From contig JAGTWJ010000019.1 in the NCBI GenBank assembly GCA_020064725.1, positions 1,364,001 through 1,428,000 on the forward strand: a stretch of 64,000 nucleotides of DNA, given 5' to 3'. The number at the start of each line of letters is the position of its first letter. Position 1 is the stretch's first letter. Of the stretch, positions 43,809 to 55,942 are shown piece by piece. The notes under the pieces were generated by a model. That model was given only the letters and a program-made list of their open reading frames with translations. It did no database searches and was not told the origin of the DNA. Origin of the DNA: Drechslerella dactyloides (taxonomy: Eukaryota; Ascomycota; Orbiliomycetes; Orbiliales; Orbiliaceae). Made by a program: the position numbers and the translations under genes.

Positions 43809-45357
43809 ATGCCCCCCAGAACTAATGTATTCCTCCTTCAACGACACTTAGATACAACGAGGTACCACAGGCCCAGATTGCACAGCTGCTCAGCTATCAG
43901 CAAGCAGGCTGCGTGTAGATATATATCCACCACTCGAAAACTTTCCGGGTTTCCAATGTCAACATTAATTGACACGACGCCGTATACGACGACCAATGGC
44001 CTGTTCAGAGTTGAGAAGCACATTATTCCAGCATTCCCTATACGTGAACACATACGGGGAGTTTGGAATGATAACGACAGACTCCAGCTCGTGGCCAACT
44101 GCTACATCCCTTCCAACAACCCCATTCCTCAGCCTGGCGATCTGACAGTGCTTGCGGCGCATGGTAATGGTTTTCATAAGGTACGAGAGTAACCCAGCTA
44201 CCGTTAAAGGCTCCTTGCTAATCAAGATACGAAATTCGAAAGGAGCTATATGAGGTATTTTTTGAGCGCCTAGTAGGAGAATACGAAAAGAAAGGCGGCA
44301 GAATTCGAAGCATCTGGATTGCAGATATTCATAATCAGGGAGAGTCGGGAGTACTGAATGAGAAAAAGCTTGGTGGAGATGGTATGTATCCTAGCCAAAT
44401 GTATAAGCTCCTAATTGACCGCTCTCGCAAGCACGCTGACCGAGTAATTGGCATGAATTTTAAAGTTAGCTGGGCCGATCATTCAAGAGACCTTCTTTCT
44501 TTGATTGCATACCTTCCGAATAGTTTTACCCGCCCAATCGCCGCAATCGGTCACTCCATGGGTGGTGCGCAGCTCTTTCGCCTTTCATTGATGCATCCAT
44601 CTCTCTTCAGTTGCATGATTGGGATTGATCCAATAATCTCTCCACATCCGGCCTTTGCCCCCCCGGCAAATCCTGCATTTCTATCGGCTAAACGTCGCGA
44701 TATCTGGCCGTCTTATGATGAAGCTGTCAAATACTTCAAGTCTCGCCCATTTTATCAAAAGTGGCACCCGCAAGTTCTGGACTTGCAACTGAAATATGGT
44801 CTCCGCAAAGTTCCAACAATCATCTACCCCGACGTTGAAAAAGTTGGTGAAAATGCTGTAACTCTACGGACTACAAAGCATCAAGAAGTGTTTACCTTTT
44901 GGAGAACAAGCGTACAAGACAGACCCGATTCGAAAGAAGTTTTCCTCCATCTGAAAGACCTCAAAGTTCCGGTTTGTTATATACAAGGAGAAACAAGTCT
45001 TATCAATTGGGGTAACAAGAACGAGCTGAAGAAGCTTAACACGCCTGACCCTTGCGAGATGCATTTTGTTCCAGATTGCGGGCATCTAGTACCGCAAGAG
45101 AAACCGCAAGAATGTGGTAAGTCACGAAGTCGACAGGTTTTCCCCGACCTCAGGGCCTCAATATTACTAGCGCTAAAAACTTTCCATTAATATTTAATAT
45201 TGTATACATAGCTGTAATCGCAGCTGACTATCTCCACCGCCGCATTACAATCTGGAAAGAGGAAACTGAGAAACACAAGGAGAGCTGGCCTTCAACTATG
45301 AAAATCAGCCCACAATATTTCGAGTATAGACTACAAGAGCAAAGACTCGATGTCTAA
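43809..45357 (+). CDS. Alpha/beta hydrolase of the Lpx1/AKT2-like group, with mitochondrial-like presequence
   Basis: Serine hydrolase of the fungal group that includes peroxisomal Lpx1 and host-selective-metabolite biosynthesis hydrolases. Exons 43809-44180, 44243-44381, 44466-45116 and 45212-45357 give 435 aa. Key residues: oxyanion region AAHGNGFHK (about 117-125), nucleophile elbow GHSMGG (about 198-203), and a late HL in DCGHLVPQEKP (about 375) as catalytic His. SWADHSRDLL joins across the second intron. The first 49 residues, up to a second Met at 43956, are Arg/Ser/Thr/His-rich with a single acidic residue and include CRYISTTRKLS, like a cleavable mitochondrial targeting peptide; the C-terminus (QRLDV) is not a peroxisomal signal. 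The 84-nt second intron has no in-frame stop, so retention would add 28 residues. Confidence 0.85.
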
Positions 45358-45481
45358 TCTTAGGACTCGAACAACCGAGATTATAGCTACTAAGTTCTAT
45401 TACCTGCCTTGAGGGCGACAGTTACGAGATTGTAGGGCTAATTACATGATGATGGATTGAAATATTGACCTTACAAGAATA

Positions 45482-48400
45482 TCAATCAATCTGCTTGATC
45501 TGTTCAAGCCCCTCAGATATGATGACGTCTTTCCCATCCACAGGTAAAATACCCACCAACGACTTTTCAAGAATCTCATCCACTTCCTGGGGGGTCTTTG
45601 ACCAATGTAAGAATGGATGAGACTGGTTGCAATAGGTAGATACCAGTGTGCCTTGCACTAGTTTATCATAGCATGCGTTGCAGTACCGTAAGGGATCGGG
45701 GACGAAAGAGAGGAAGCTCCTACAGAGGAGGCATTCGTGTAGCCCATCATGGATCATGATTGGTTTCCCCATACACTCTCCTGAGCAGGTAGCTCCCAAG
45801 ACCACGTACGGATCATGGTCGGGTCCCTCCGGCCTATAATGATCCCTCCAGCTTTCTAGAGTCGGCTTCCACCCAGCCAACGGGATAAGAGCGAATGGCA
45901 TGCGTTCCAAATAGAAAGCAATTTTCATATCTTCATCACGATCGCAAGCCCAGAGAATACCGTAAAGAGTTCCACCCATACGTTGATATATTTCGTCGAG
46001 TCTGATAGCCATCCAAACCGCTTCAGTCCCTTTCTGATCATCCTCTGGCGGGTTAGCTTTCAAGACGACGTCAACAATATAGGATAGGGTCTGCCGTGAT
46101 AAAAGACGCGCTTGATAGGGGTTTCCTTGGAGAGTAAGCATTCTACATAGAAATATTGCGCCCATCCTCTCCACTTGGCTTTTCTCCCATACCATCTTTG
46201 GGCCTTGAGCACAGAGCGTGTCGATCTTATGGTAAAATAGCGAGGAACAAGCCGCAGATTTATCCTGCTCATTGATGAAGGCCTTAAAGAACAAAAATGC
46301 CAACGTTCCACGGCTATATTGGTAGCTTTTCTTCGTGTCCAGGTCCCGACCAGGCGCAGATCCCATAACCCAGTCAAAGACGGTTTGAGTTTCAGCGCAC
46401 ACTGTATCTCTTAGAGATCCAGTCTCAAGCGCCAAAAGTAGTTTAAATGTGAAACCAAGCATTCGTGCGCTTGCGGCATCTTTCTCGTTATCTTCATCTT
46501 GTATATCGAGGATGATATCGAGTACGCTCTCCAGAACATCGCATCGTCCAAGCTTTCTGCATCTTTGAGCTAGAAGCGGAAGAAAACGTGTGCTATACGA
46601 GATTTCAGACCCAGCAATGGAAATTGCGAGCTGACGGATTTTATCTCCCTTCCTTCGACTAGTGAGGGCCAAACTGGAGGATGGTACGGGCTCTTCCCCA
46701 ATGAACTCGTCAACCCAGAACATCATTTCCCCTTCCTTGGCGTTGACAAGATACTCGATGGTGGCGGATTGAATTGAGCTCCTAAAAGCTAAGCGGCATA
46801 TGTCCCTTTTCTCCTGTTTAAGTCCAAGCTGTTCGCAAATATCGGCAGCCTCCGTCCACAGTTCGAAATCAGTAGCCCGATATAGTCCGAATTGTCCCAG
46901 TCGGCCTTGCAGGACTTTTAGAATGTGATTCTTGCGCTGAATTTTGGCGGCGTCATCCAACAATCTCAGATCCGCAACGCGACCACGTTCCACGTCTAAC
47001 CAAAGTTCCAAAACTTTGGCCTTCTCGTAATCTCCAGTCAAAAGTGGTGATAATATCTGGCCCGCATCGTCGTAACATTCGTTGCGAAATAATTGAGTCG
47101 CAACCGCGAGACGCCACTTTTCATCTGACTCCGCAAACCTTCTAGCAAATTGCGCAACCTTGAGTATTTCGGCGGCGCTCAGGTGTTGGAAAATATATTC
47201 TTGGTCTGGAGGCATCTTAAATTCCTATAGTGCGTAACGCGTCAGTCAGCTAACTATTGCCATGCACGATTATATATATATTTGTCTCTTGAAAGGGAGG
47301 CTTTTTGCACATATTCTAGCGCACCAAGGGCCCCGCAAGAGATCCACCGGAGATGTGGTAAAAATATGCGGCACAATATCTGACCATAGAAGTCCAGGGC
47401 GTACCTTTTTGATGTACGAGAGTATGAATCTTGCCGCCCTGTCTTGCGCTGTGTGGCTCGTGTTCACGTAAAAGGCAGCAGCACTCTGTGCCAACGGTCG
47501 TAGAAGGTTGCCCTGGTCTTCATCGTCAATTTCTCGCATCCACATCCACAAACGTCGACTCGCACAAGATAATATGTCTTCATCATGAAGCCAAAGTTTC
47601 AGCTTGGCGAAGAATCCTATATCATAATGGAGACCGGCCTGACGTTTTTGGCAATGGCCAATTTCCCAACGTGAATAAAACACTCTTAGCCGCTGTAACA
47701 AGGCGATCTTCTGGGATAGCGCGACTTTCGAAGCGTCTATCCGCATGAAGTGAGGATACCAAGACTCGATGGGCATCCACCCAATAACGCGGTGTCTGCC
47801 GCCTAAGCACTCCTCTAGGCAGTCAATCGTAAAATAGACCTCAGCTTGATTCGCGCTGATATTAGCCAAGCTCACTTGTCCAGCAAGGGCCTGCCTAGCC
47901 CTAAAAAATTCGCCGAGGGATGCATGCCGGAAGGTGACTAATATATCTCTATCCTCGAGTATTCTATCTGTGGAATCGGATTGGGATTCGAAGTCGGTAT
48001 CGCTATTTTCACTTGCATCGTCCTTTGCATCAGGGTTCTGAATCTGACGGTTATCAGATTCACCATCCTCCCTTAAGGTCAGCCCCTCCCAGGGAACTTC
48101 GACTTTCGGTACGTTTAACAAGAACAGTGAGCTATATCGGCTCTGAAGCTCATCTTTCAGGCCCAGATAGTCGTCGTCCCCGCGAGTTTCGCGATCTACA
48201 TCCAGACGATCGTGGGTGGTGACCGATAGGATGTATCGCAGCGTCTCAACGGAAATGGATCTTTCTGGAACCAAGACCCAGCAGATCAGCCTTACAAGAA
48301 TCTGTACTTGCGCTTCATTTAATTCCCTAGAATATCGCTGCAATGTCATCTCCCACGCTGCTGAAAGTCCTTTTGGTAGTCTGTCCAACATCCTCAAAAT

Positions 48401-50371
48401 TTGTTGTTTACTGTTGGTTGAGCGAATTTCGTCCATCATCAAGCTGACGTAAAGAAACATCCCGTTCGCAGACTGGAGAACTTTTTCTGTGACTTGTTCC
48501 TTAAACCGTTGTTCCAGTCTTTTCAGCTGAATAGATTCTCTCATCCTGCGCCGGACATAGAGTCGTAGATCCTGGGTGTTCTTCTCCGCACCAATCATAA
48601 TAGTTGGAGGTAGGGAGTCCAGGATGGTCCCGATTTGCTCTCCGATCTCGGGTCTACCGGACACAAGAATCCTGATATTCCGTATGTCTCGCATGGGCTT
48701 CAAAGAAGATTTGAGTGCCATGAGGAACTCGTCGATGCTCTTCTTGATGGCCTCGTCGAGGCCATCGAGAACGATATATAATCGTATCGACTCAGTTTGT
48801 GTAATGAAATTAACAAAGAGCTTCTGCCAGAGCCGCGAAACGTGAATCGCGGGAGATTTATTGAATTCATAAATCGAGTAGATGTATTGCGCATATACAG
48901 ACGATACGGTAGCAAGTTGCCATGCCAGAGTCTTCAAAACGTATTCGAAGGTGATTGTGTCGGCATTGTCATTACGGCAAAAGAAATACAGTATCCACGT
49001 CTGTTGTGGCCCTGGTTTTGAAGAATCTTTGGTCAAATGTTCTATGACCTGGCTGGAGAGATGGCTTTTGCCGGCACCGGGCCCGCCCTGTAGCCATAGT
49101 AAGGGGTGCACGGTTTCGAAACTCTTCCATGCCTGGAAGAGTGGCTCGCTATACAGCCAATTCCCGGTACCCTTCATTGCAGTGCTAACGCACCGCTCAA
49201 AGTCCTCTTGCACTCTGCTCTGTACTCTGGAGCACGGCTCTAATACTTCTTGTATGTATTTCAATTGCTGCTTATGTGTTTCTCTTGCCTTTTCGCTTTC
49301 GTTGATCGATGGAGATGAATAAGGTGGAGGGGCGAACAGATCTCTATTCCAGTTATTTTCGAACTCCGAAATTTCTACTAGAGGCATGTTAGAATCCATA
49401 ACTCTGTACGAGCGGTTCAAGCAATTCATACCCGTTGGAAGACGAAAGAGAAGCTCTTTTGCATAGAGGGCAGCGACGACGGCAGCATAAGGTTGCCACT
49501 CTTTATTTTTATGGCCGTCAGAATAATCGCAAATCCCTCTGATTACCAGACAAGGAAAGTCATTCATCAGCCCGGCTGCCTCCATCTCGAAGCACAATGC
49601 ACCAATCTTCGTGCTGATATTATCCCTTTTTAAACCGTCCTTCATAACCTGGTTACCCGAGGCTATAGTCCCATAGAATATATGAGAATGGCTGTGCGCC
49701 CTATATGGGCGCCGAACAACCCTGGCTGCATCGCAAGCAGAACAGCCAAGACCCTGAATATTTGCGCTAGGGACATGATTGTAGTCGGCTTGGAAAAGGA
49801 TATCCGTTCTCTGGGGACGACTTAGTCGAGAATCTTTCCCTCCTACTTCTTTAGCTGCGTGTAATATTCTTTCTCCCAGCTTTGCCGGGTCTGTCGCCTT
49901 GATGGTCGTTAATGCGTTTAAGAGGATAGAAGGTGGTGCATTTAGCAAGCCCGTTTGAATGAACTCGCCATTCTCCATTGCCTTGCCAAAATCATATTGG
50001 ATGACGCCGCCGTTGGAGCCTGTTGGCTGGCTGACAACGATATCACCGAGGCGGATATCGTTTACTGTGCTAGGGGCACCACCCCCAACTCCGACCATCA
50101 AACCAAATCGTATCTTGGGGAAGCTGTGGAGCATGCGAGTGGCTGTTACACTAGCCTGGCTTATGCCATAGCGGCCAGCCGGAAGGCAGGTAATCACCAC
50201 ATTGTGCTTGTCGATTCTGCCGAAGTGATAAATATTCGGGTCATCCCTTAGCATGGCTAGCGGAGTGTGTTGCTCATCGAGAACCGCGAGCGCAGCTGTC
50301 AATTCGATCTCGATGGCACATATCCAGCCGACGGCATACTCGTCTCTCGTTAAAGGACGATGCGATCCCAT
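45482..50371 (-). CDS. NLR-like STAND protein: PNP/UDP phosphorylase - NACHT - C-terminal helical region with zinc finger
   Basis: Fungal NLR, the receptor class behind non-self recognition and programmed cell death. Modelled as two exons, 50371-47405 and 47224-45482, 1569 aa. N-terminal nucleoside-phosphorylase-like effector (GWICAIEIELTAALAVLDE, GVGGGAPS, FEMEAAGLMNDFPCLVIRGI) to about residue 310; NACHT with Walker A GGPGAGKS near 427 and Walker B LYIVLDGLDEA near 530; then FRHASLGEFFR and helical arm. The first frame alone would stop at 47270, but an AAG|GTACGC donor at 47404 joins in phase to a CTATAG acceptor at 47225 behind a CTGACTGAC branch point. That adds 581 codons: helical repeats, then a Cys/His cluster (CSGEC, HECLLC, CNAC, YCNQSH, HPFLHW, about 1465-1540) like the zinc fingers ending other fungal NLRs. 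If the join is wrong, 47215-45482 is a separate 577-aa gene. A TATATAT lies about 90 bp upstream of the start. Confidence 0.85.
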
Positions 50372-50456
50372 ATCGCGAAGTATTCATAATCTCGGACGCT
50401 GTTAGAGCGATATTGCTGTAAAAAAACTTTGCCGTGAGGGTCAAGCGGGAGCGGGG

Positions 50457-50463
50457 TATATAT
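50457..50463 (-). promoter_or_regulatory. TATA-box candidate of the NLR gene
   Basis: TATATAT on a G/C-flanked background, about 86-92 bp upstream of the NLR start codon at 50371. Confidence 0.4.
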
Positions 50464-50726
50464 GTCCGGTTGAGAGGATAGAATAGTGTAGACACCCTGG
50501 CTAAGCCCGCTAGCTTTCCACAACGCCAATCAGAACAAGCTCACTGGAGTATCTGCCGAATGGTCACTACGGGGCAGCAGCTGTGTAGGGACAAGGCTGA
50601 AAAATTACAGAGCGTTTGTGCAATCACTGCCCTAAGCAGACGGGACATGATATCTACATTATATACCAAGTGCCAATTGAGATTGTGCAATTTATCTCAC
50701 CCCGAGCCTGAAATGATGCTATCCTA

Positions 50727-50780
50727 TAGCTTGCGAAGCCGACAGGCCTGCTCCGTTAGGCCTGTCTGGTTCACGAGACA
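50727..50780. mobile_element. Hairpin element of the TGTCTCG family
   Basis: Perfect 8-bp inverted repeat ACAGGCCT/AGGCCTGT (50742-50749 and 50758-50765) continues outward imperfectly to GCGAAGCC on the left and GGTTCACGAGACA on the right (reverse strand TGTCTCGTGAACC). Ends match the elements at 37 and 39 kb. Flanking repeat is weak (about 5 of 8). Confidence 0.4.
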
Positions 50781-51721
50781 ATAATCTATTTGCAACGTTA
50801 GCAACTCGACTTCATGAGGGGAACAAGCAGAGAAAATGTCATTAAATTCTACACACGAAGTTACGTAGCGTTCCTGAAGTTCTGAGTGTAGGACATCTAC
50901 ATGTGTAAGTTCCGGATTTGGTAAGTGACCCGATTTGGGCTTGAAATCGTGGGATTCGGGCTGGCTATGTCCGAGTCAGTTAAGTTGGTGTTATTGTTGT
51001 TTGTTTGCGCGCCTCTCGCAACGGCTTATTGTTTCTACTGGCGTATTTCTCTACGTCAACCCCCACGCGCCGAGTCATTCGAGCTTCCGCTGCTAATCGA
51101 GTTCCCAGGTTCAAATGCTCGTACACGGGTCGCTAGTCATAGCATTGATGCTTATATTCCAATACGAAAGCTTGTTTCTACCTTCCCGCTCGTGTGGGTT
51201 TGCGCCATCCCGGTAATAAGCACAGAAGCGGAAGGTCCCGTACACATATATGGAGTCTCAAAGCCCGTTTGAGAATCCGAAGGCACTCGTACGATTCGAC
51301 AAATCCCACTCGAGTCGCGCACACGACCCCCAAAGCATCCGCTGACTCGAGAAGGCAAAGTAAGGTGCAGCTGTTATCTTCGTATTCCAACATTGTCTCA
51401 CCCCAATCCGGCAGAATAGATAGACCAGTGACGACCATAGGAGTCTAGTTCTGGGGCAAGGTGATTATGGCCTCACATGTATAGGTAGCTACACACGCCA
51501 GGAACTGAATACAGTACCGAGCTGGCCGAAATCCGAGATTAGAGTTAGTTATTGTAATTTCAAAGCTTCAGGATGGAATACGATATTACGAGGTTTCTAC
51601 TAGGGTGCTGCGAGTCGAGTTCATGCGAATGAAGGAGTATCCAAGATAGTATCTAGACATTCAGACTTCCATAATGAGAGCCAGCTATTCAGAAATCGAT
51701 GGCTTCGGCCATCCAGCCGTC

Positions 51722-51728
51722 TATAAAA
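51722..51728 (+). promoter_or_regulatory. TATA-box candidate of the Y3-like gene
   Basis: TATAAAA about 205 bp upstream of the start codon, or about 130 bp upstream once the predicted leader intron is removed. Confidence 0.4.
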
Positions 51729-51845
51729 CCCTGGGTTTGCCGGCCCTCATCCCCATCCTCAACCAGCAGCATCAAAGCCAAGATCTGGATACCAATACAT
51801 CAAGACATATATTGAATCAAAACCAATCCCTTTCTCCAAAGCCAA

Positions 51846-51918
51846 GTAAGCTCCCTTAGTAAATACCCGAACATTCACGATTCTTTAACATATATTTAGC
51901 ACATAAGCTAACAAGCAG
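51846..51918 (+). other. Candidate 5'UTR intron of the Y3-like gene
   Basis: GTAAGC donor at 51846, GCTAAC branch point at 51907 and AGCAG acceptor ending 51918, 14 nt before the start codon. A clean 73-nt fungal intron pattern in the leader. Confidence 0.5.
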
Positions 51919-51932
51919 CGAAGCCTACTACA

Positions 51933-52358
51933 ATGCATTTCCCAACCATCATCGGCACACTCACCGCAGTCGCAATGATTGCTGTTCCGGCGAGCGCTGC
52001 TCCAGCTACCAGCGAGGTCCCATCTGCCCTCCAGAAGCGTGACGGCTGCTACGGTAGCGGCCTCTACTACGCCGATATCACGTCCAACTCGGATGAGCTC
52101 GCGAGAGTCCGCGAGGATGCCTGCCATTATTTCGCAGGGTCGTACCCCGGAAATGGCGAACGCAAATGGTGTAAGCAATATGACGGAAAGAAGATCAATA
52201 TGTCGATTAAGAACTGGGCGAAGCGCGTCGAAGCGCTCACATTCGATGAATGCAAAGCCGGCTTCACGATCGAGATGAACGCTTGCTCTCGGGGGAGCTA
52301 CCAGCGGCATGGAAATTTCTACTACGATAACGACCCCAATGCTGGAAATTGTCCTTAA
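51933..52358 (+). CDS. Small secreted six-cysteine protein, Y3-like glycan-binding family
   Basis: Single exon, 141 aa. Signal peptide of about 22 residues (ends ASAAPA), a short propeptide ending in the dibasic Kex2-type site QKR at 34-36, then a 105-residue mature chain starting DGCYGSG. The mature chain has six cysteines: GCYGSG, DACHYF, KWCKQ, DECKAG, NACSRG and GNCP. The C-terminal half, DECKAGF through NACSRGSYQRHGNFYY and DPNAGNCP, matches the pattern of the Y3-like glycan-binding domain known from fungal secreted lectin-like proteins. Glycan ligand and biological role are not readable from the sequence. Sits in AT-rich accessory DNA, divergent from the NLR. Confidence 0.8.
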   Translation: MHFPTIIGTLTAVAMIAVPASAAPATSEVPSALQKRDGCYGSGLYYADITSNSDELARVREDACHYFAGSYPGNGERKWCKQYDGKKINMSIKNWAKRVEALTFDECKAGFTIEMNACSRGSYQRHGNFYYDNDPNAGNCP

Positions 52359-55300
52359 GCTAGTTAAATTTGGGAAGGCTCAGAGTTAGGTAGTAGTTTG
52401 CAAGCCTACCATGCATAGAAGATCTAAGAAGGAAACGCGGGAGTGTATTATAAATAGCAATCCTGTATGTACTATTAGAATCTGAAGCTTCACGCAATAA
52501 ATATAGAGATACCTTCAATTATCCACGTAACAGGTTGTGACAATTGTGTGTCTACTTGGAAAATATAGATCAATCAATTGATCCACGTCCCCTTAAGCCT
52601 TTCAACTTTTCCTGTGTCATGAGTTTTAACTATTTTGTGAACAGTTTTTGTGAAGAGGAAAAAAATACAACACACAAAGTGTTGCGATCGAATCTTCGAT
52701 ATTTGCTAATCCCGTCCTGACGATCTTGAACACCGCCAATTACGAGATACGGTCAATCCAAAATTGTAGTCACCTAGGTATCCAGGAGCCACTGTTTCCA
52801 AAGGACGCGGTCAAGGACTGTAAAATAAACTTCGATTTATACCAAATCTACGTTATATCTATATACCTCCACAGTGATCTTTGAAATTTCCGTTGCTGGG
52901 AATACTATCCATTTGGTGGCACTCAGTCTCGTGAAAAGCTGTGCGTATATATATGACACTGCAGGCATTAAGATCTTGCCCAATTGCACATGGACCTATG
53001 GAAAAGCATACGAGTTGATTTTCTGTTAGGCGCGATTATTACTCAAGACTACTCCGAAAGAATTAGACAGACAGATCTTCGCACACCGAGAGATCTCGAG
53101 AAGAAAACTTTAGGATCTCGAAGCAAGTATTGACGCTCAACGACATCAGCATCGCGCATCGAGTATTCAGATATTGATATAGATAAGAGATCATCAATAA
53201 AACAACAAGCGTAATTTCTCAGCCCCTTATAGATATGCCATATTAACTATGCATGTAGGACTCTGCTTTAGAACCCAGAACATATACCAGTATACCTATC
53301 TATAGAATCAATTGTTGGTCTGATTAGTTAGTACTATGGTCTGATAATATAAAATACATTTTTAGTGAACAATTTGCCTCGCGAGTCAGACTAGACTGCC
53401 GTGCTTTACTTCGCTGTCGCAGTTCGGTTTGCGGGGGAGGTAAATAGGTACGTGGCAATTGTTCCATGCAAAGCATCCCTCGACGCCTAGCCCCTCGCAT
53501 CCTCATGATCATCTTTCAGAAGCACACAAGTCAGGCCCAGCTTGAACAACCAGAAGAAGTATCATACCGTTTAGGTATAGTGGTGTCCGCATTCGTGTCC
53601 CAGACACGCAAGTCGCGGCTGCCAATTTCACTTATTATGGTAGGATCGTTAAAACCCCACAACGGTGCATAGCGGCTATACGTACCAGCTAGACATGAAA
53701 CTCATGGACTCATTAGGGATGTAGCAGAGACCTAATCGTTCCAACACTAATGGTTTCTTTCAAAGATATTGATCCTGTTAGAGATCCTAGATGCATCGAA
53801 TCCAGGTTAGCCAATACCTAATACTGGCTTATACAAATGGGTCAAAATTTTTTGGTATGAACATAACAGTTGCGGGCTGCCATGCCGTGCAGATGTCTCT
53901 TTAGACGATTCTACTATATCATCCCGATACAACTATCCATCTCGTCATCGGAAAAGGTCGGATCTCGAGAAAAGGGTAACTTCGGCCGAGTTTTGGTGTA
54001 GGTTTAACGCAATATGAAGGTATATCTTGACTCTGCGGGAGGAACCGTGTCAGGACAGCATTCGCCATCCAAATGGAGGTTAGGGCACACACTAGTGATA
54101 CTGTAGCGAACTGGCTATAGGTCCCGCGCTGCATAACCACAAGTGCTCATACTCCGCCGCCTAAAGGTGGATCAGCTTTTCCAATAAGCTCTTCGGAACT
54201 GCGCTGTCAACAGCCGCAGAGGTGAGCCGGTATTGTCAAGCTAGTCCAAAGCCCTGCGTTGTCAACGGATGGACTGGTTTACCGTACAATGAAAGATACT
54301 TGATAATTTTTCCAGTCGGCCAGACACCTAGTCCGCTACAGCTGCCGATTTGCATCTTTATCGGTGAGCTACTACTGCGCGTGTGCACGCCTTATATTTA
54401 TTGGTAACTAATTGCCTCTTGAAGCCACGATTCCGCCATCGGCCTAAATTATGGCGTTGACAGGTGTATACATACGGATGGTCAGTGGCAAAAGAATCCT
54501 TGAATCCACGAATGGCGTGCAGGATAAAGGCGAACAATAGTCCGAGCGTTCTCGCCGCATCTAGAAGTTTAGTTGGCTGATTACTAGCATCCCTCTTGCT
54601 TCTGCTCTTGATGCTCTCGAAGCATGCTACCAGACTCTATAGATCTAGCACCATAAACAAATGCTAAAATTGGAGACTAGTACACTCAGAATGTTGTAGA
54701 ACATAACGGCCCTAGAAGGCGTACTATACTAGCGCTAGCGCCTTTCAATATCAGTATTCTTCCTGACACTACCGGAGCGTCCATGCCGCGACCGGACGAG
54801 GCATAGATCACACGGAGACACTTGAAACGTCCGCATTCTCCACACGAAGCTATCGCCAACACCCCTCGAACTCGGCAACAGATCTAAATCTCAAGTGGGC
54901 TAGCACTACAAGTTGGGGTGCGCATGCATGCCGCAAAATACCACCGACACCTGCAGGCTGCCGTGCCTCGACTACCCCGATCGCTTGCGCCTACCCAGCC
55001 GCAAGTTCCCACAGCACCCACGACCCGTTGCTTGCCGATATCGCAGACGGGAGGTGTATAGTCTACGACGGCATGCGCGTGTCTTTATCTCTACCTAAGT
55101 CTACGGGTATACGCCTGTATCGGCGCTGGTACTGTATTCGCAATTAACAGATTGGTCAACCTGCTAGCTTTCAATTGGGGATCATCCACCAGCATCCCTA
55201 ACTAAATGAGCGGCGAGGTAGCACACTCCACCATGAAGGCAAGTGCGCATCCACAGCTCGCTCGTATCGAAGAATCGAACCGAAAGAAACGAAACACCAG

Positions 55301-55942
55301 TCCATATCATCTCCGCCATTATCAAGATAGAACCCAAAGCCAAACAGAAACATACGAGTCAACAGCATGAGAAACAAAAAAACAGAAACGCCACCCAAAT
55401 TGCATGTATGATATCATCTAAAGCTGCTGTGTTGAAACATGGCCCTCCCTTATTCGAAACAACGCCGGTGTCCCTTTTGTCAAGTGTTTTCTGTATACCT
55501 GATAAAGAAAGGATGGGAAAGAACGGGTCGTGGAAATAAAAATCTTATAGGTAGCAATCCGTCTGTCCGTCCGGACGCTCCTGAACAACCCGCCAAGAAA
55601 AGAAGAGAAATGTATAGCTTTTGCCTTTAGACCCGTTCGTGAGAATGAAACAATGCTAGTGTAGGTAGGGGGTGGAGGAGGTTCGTAATGATGGTGTATC
55701 CGTCATGTCTATTCGTAACAAAGAGAGGGAAGATTGTAAAAGGAAATGTATGTGTCGGTAACCGTGAGTTTCGCTTTTTCATAACGCGCAAAAAGACAGT
55801 ACAAGGGAGGAACAGGTGTCAGGCAGTGGAAGAAGGAGTTGAAGTCTTCTTTCCAATGCAATTGGAGGTGTAAGCATGCGGCGAACGTATCCGCAACAGA
55901 TAACAAATAAGAAAAGAAGGAAAACAGTACGCAACGAGCTAC
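52359..55942. other. Gene-poor AT-rich region
   Basis: About 3.6 kb with no convincing gene; open frames are under 100 codons and motif-free. One copy of the repeat-family end motif is at 53373-53400. The final stretch (about 55400-55940) is the 3' flank of the SAM synthetase gene. Confidence 0.5.
53373..53400 (+). repeat. Diverged copy of the TGTCTCG repeat end
   Basis: Reads TTTGCCTCGCGAGTCAGAC followed by TAGACTGCCGTGCTTTACTTCGC. The second part lines up with the sequence after the motif at 59708 (CTGCCCTACTTTACCCGGCG), so similarity extends about 40 nt. Confidence 0.5.

Larger units (their letters stand above)
50372..51932. other. Divergent intergenic region between NLR and Y3-like gene
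   Basis: Contains the NLR promoter, a short hairpin at 50727-50780 and the Y3-like promoter with a probable 5'UTR intron. Frames such as 50925-51272 have no recognisable motifs. No other gene is called. Confidence 0.5.

Noticed and set aside
47270..47404. Reading the NLR as ending at the stop at 47270
   Set aside because: The last codons before that stop have no family similarity, while splicing at 47404 restores a typical fungal NLR C-terminus; kept only as an alternative.
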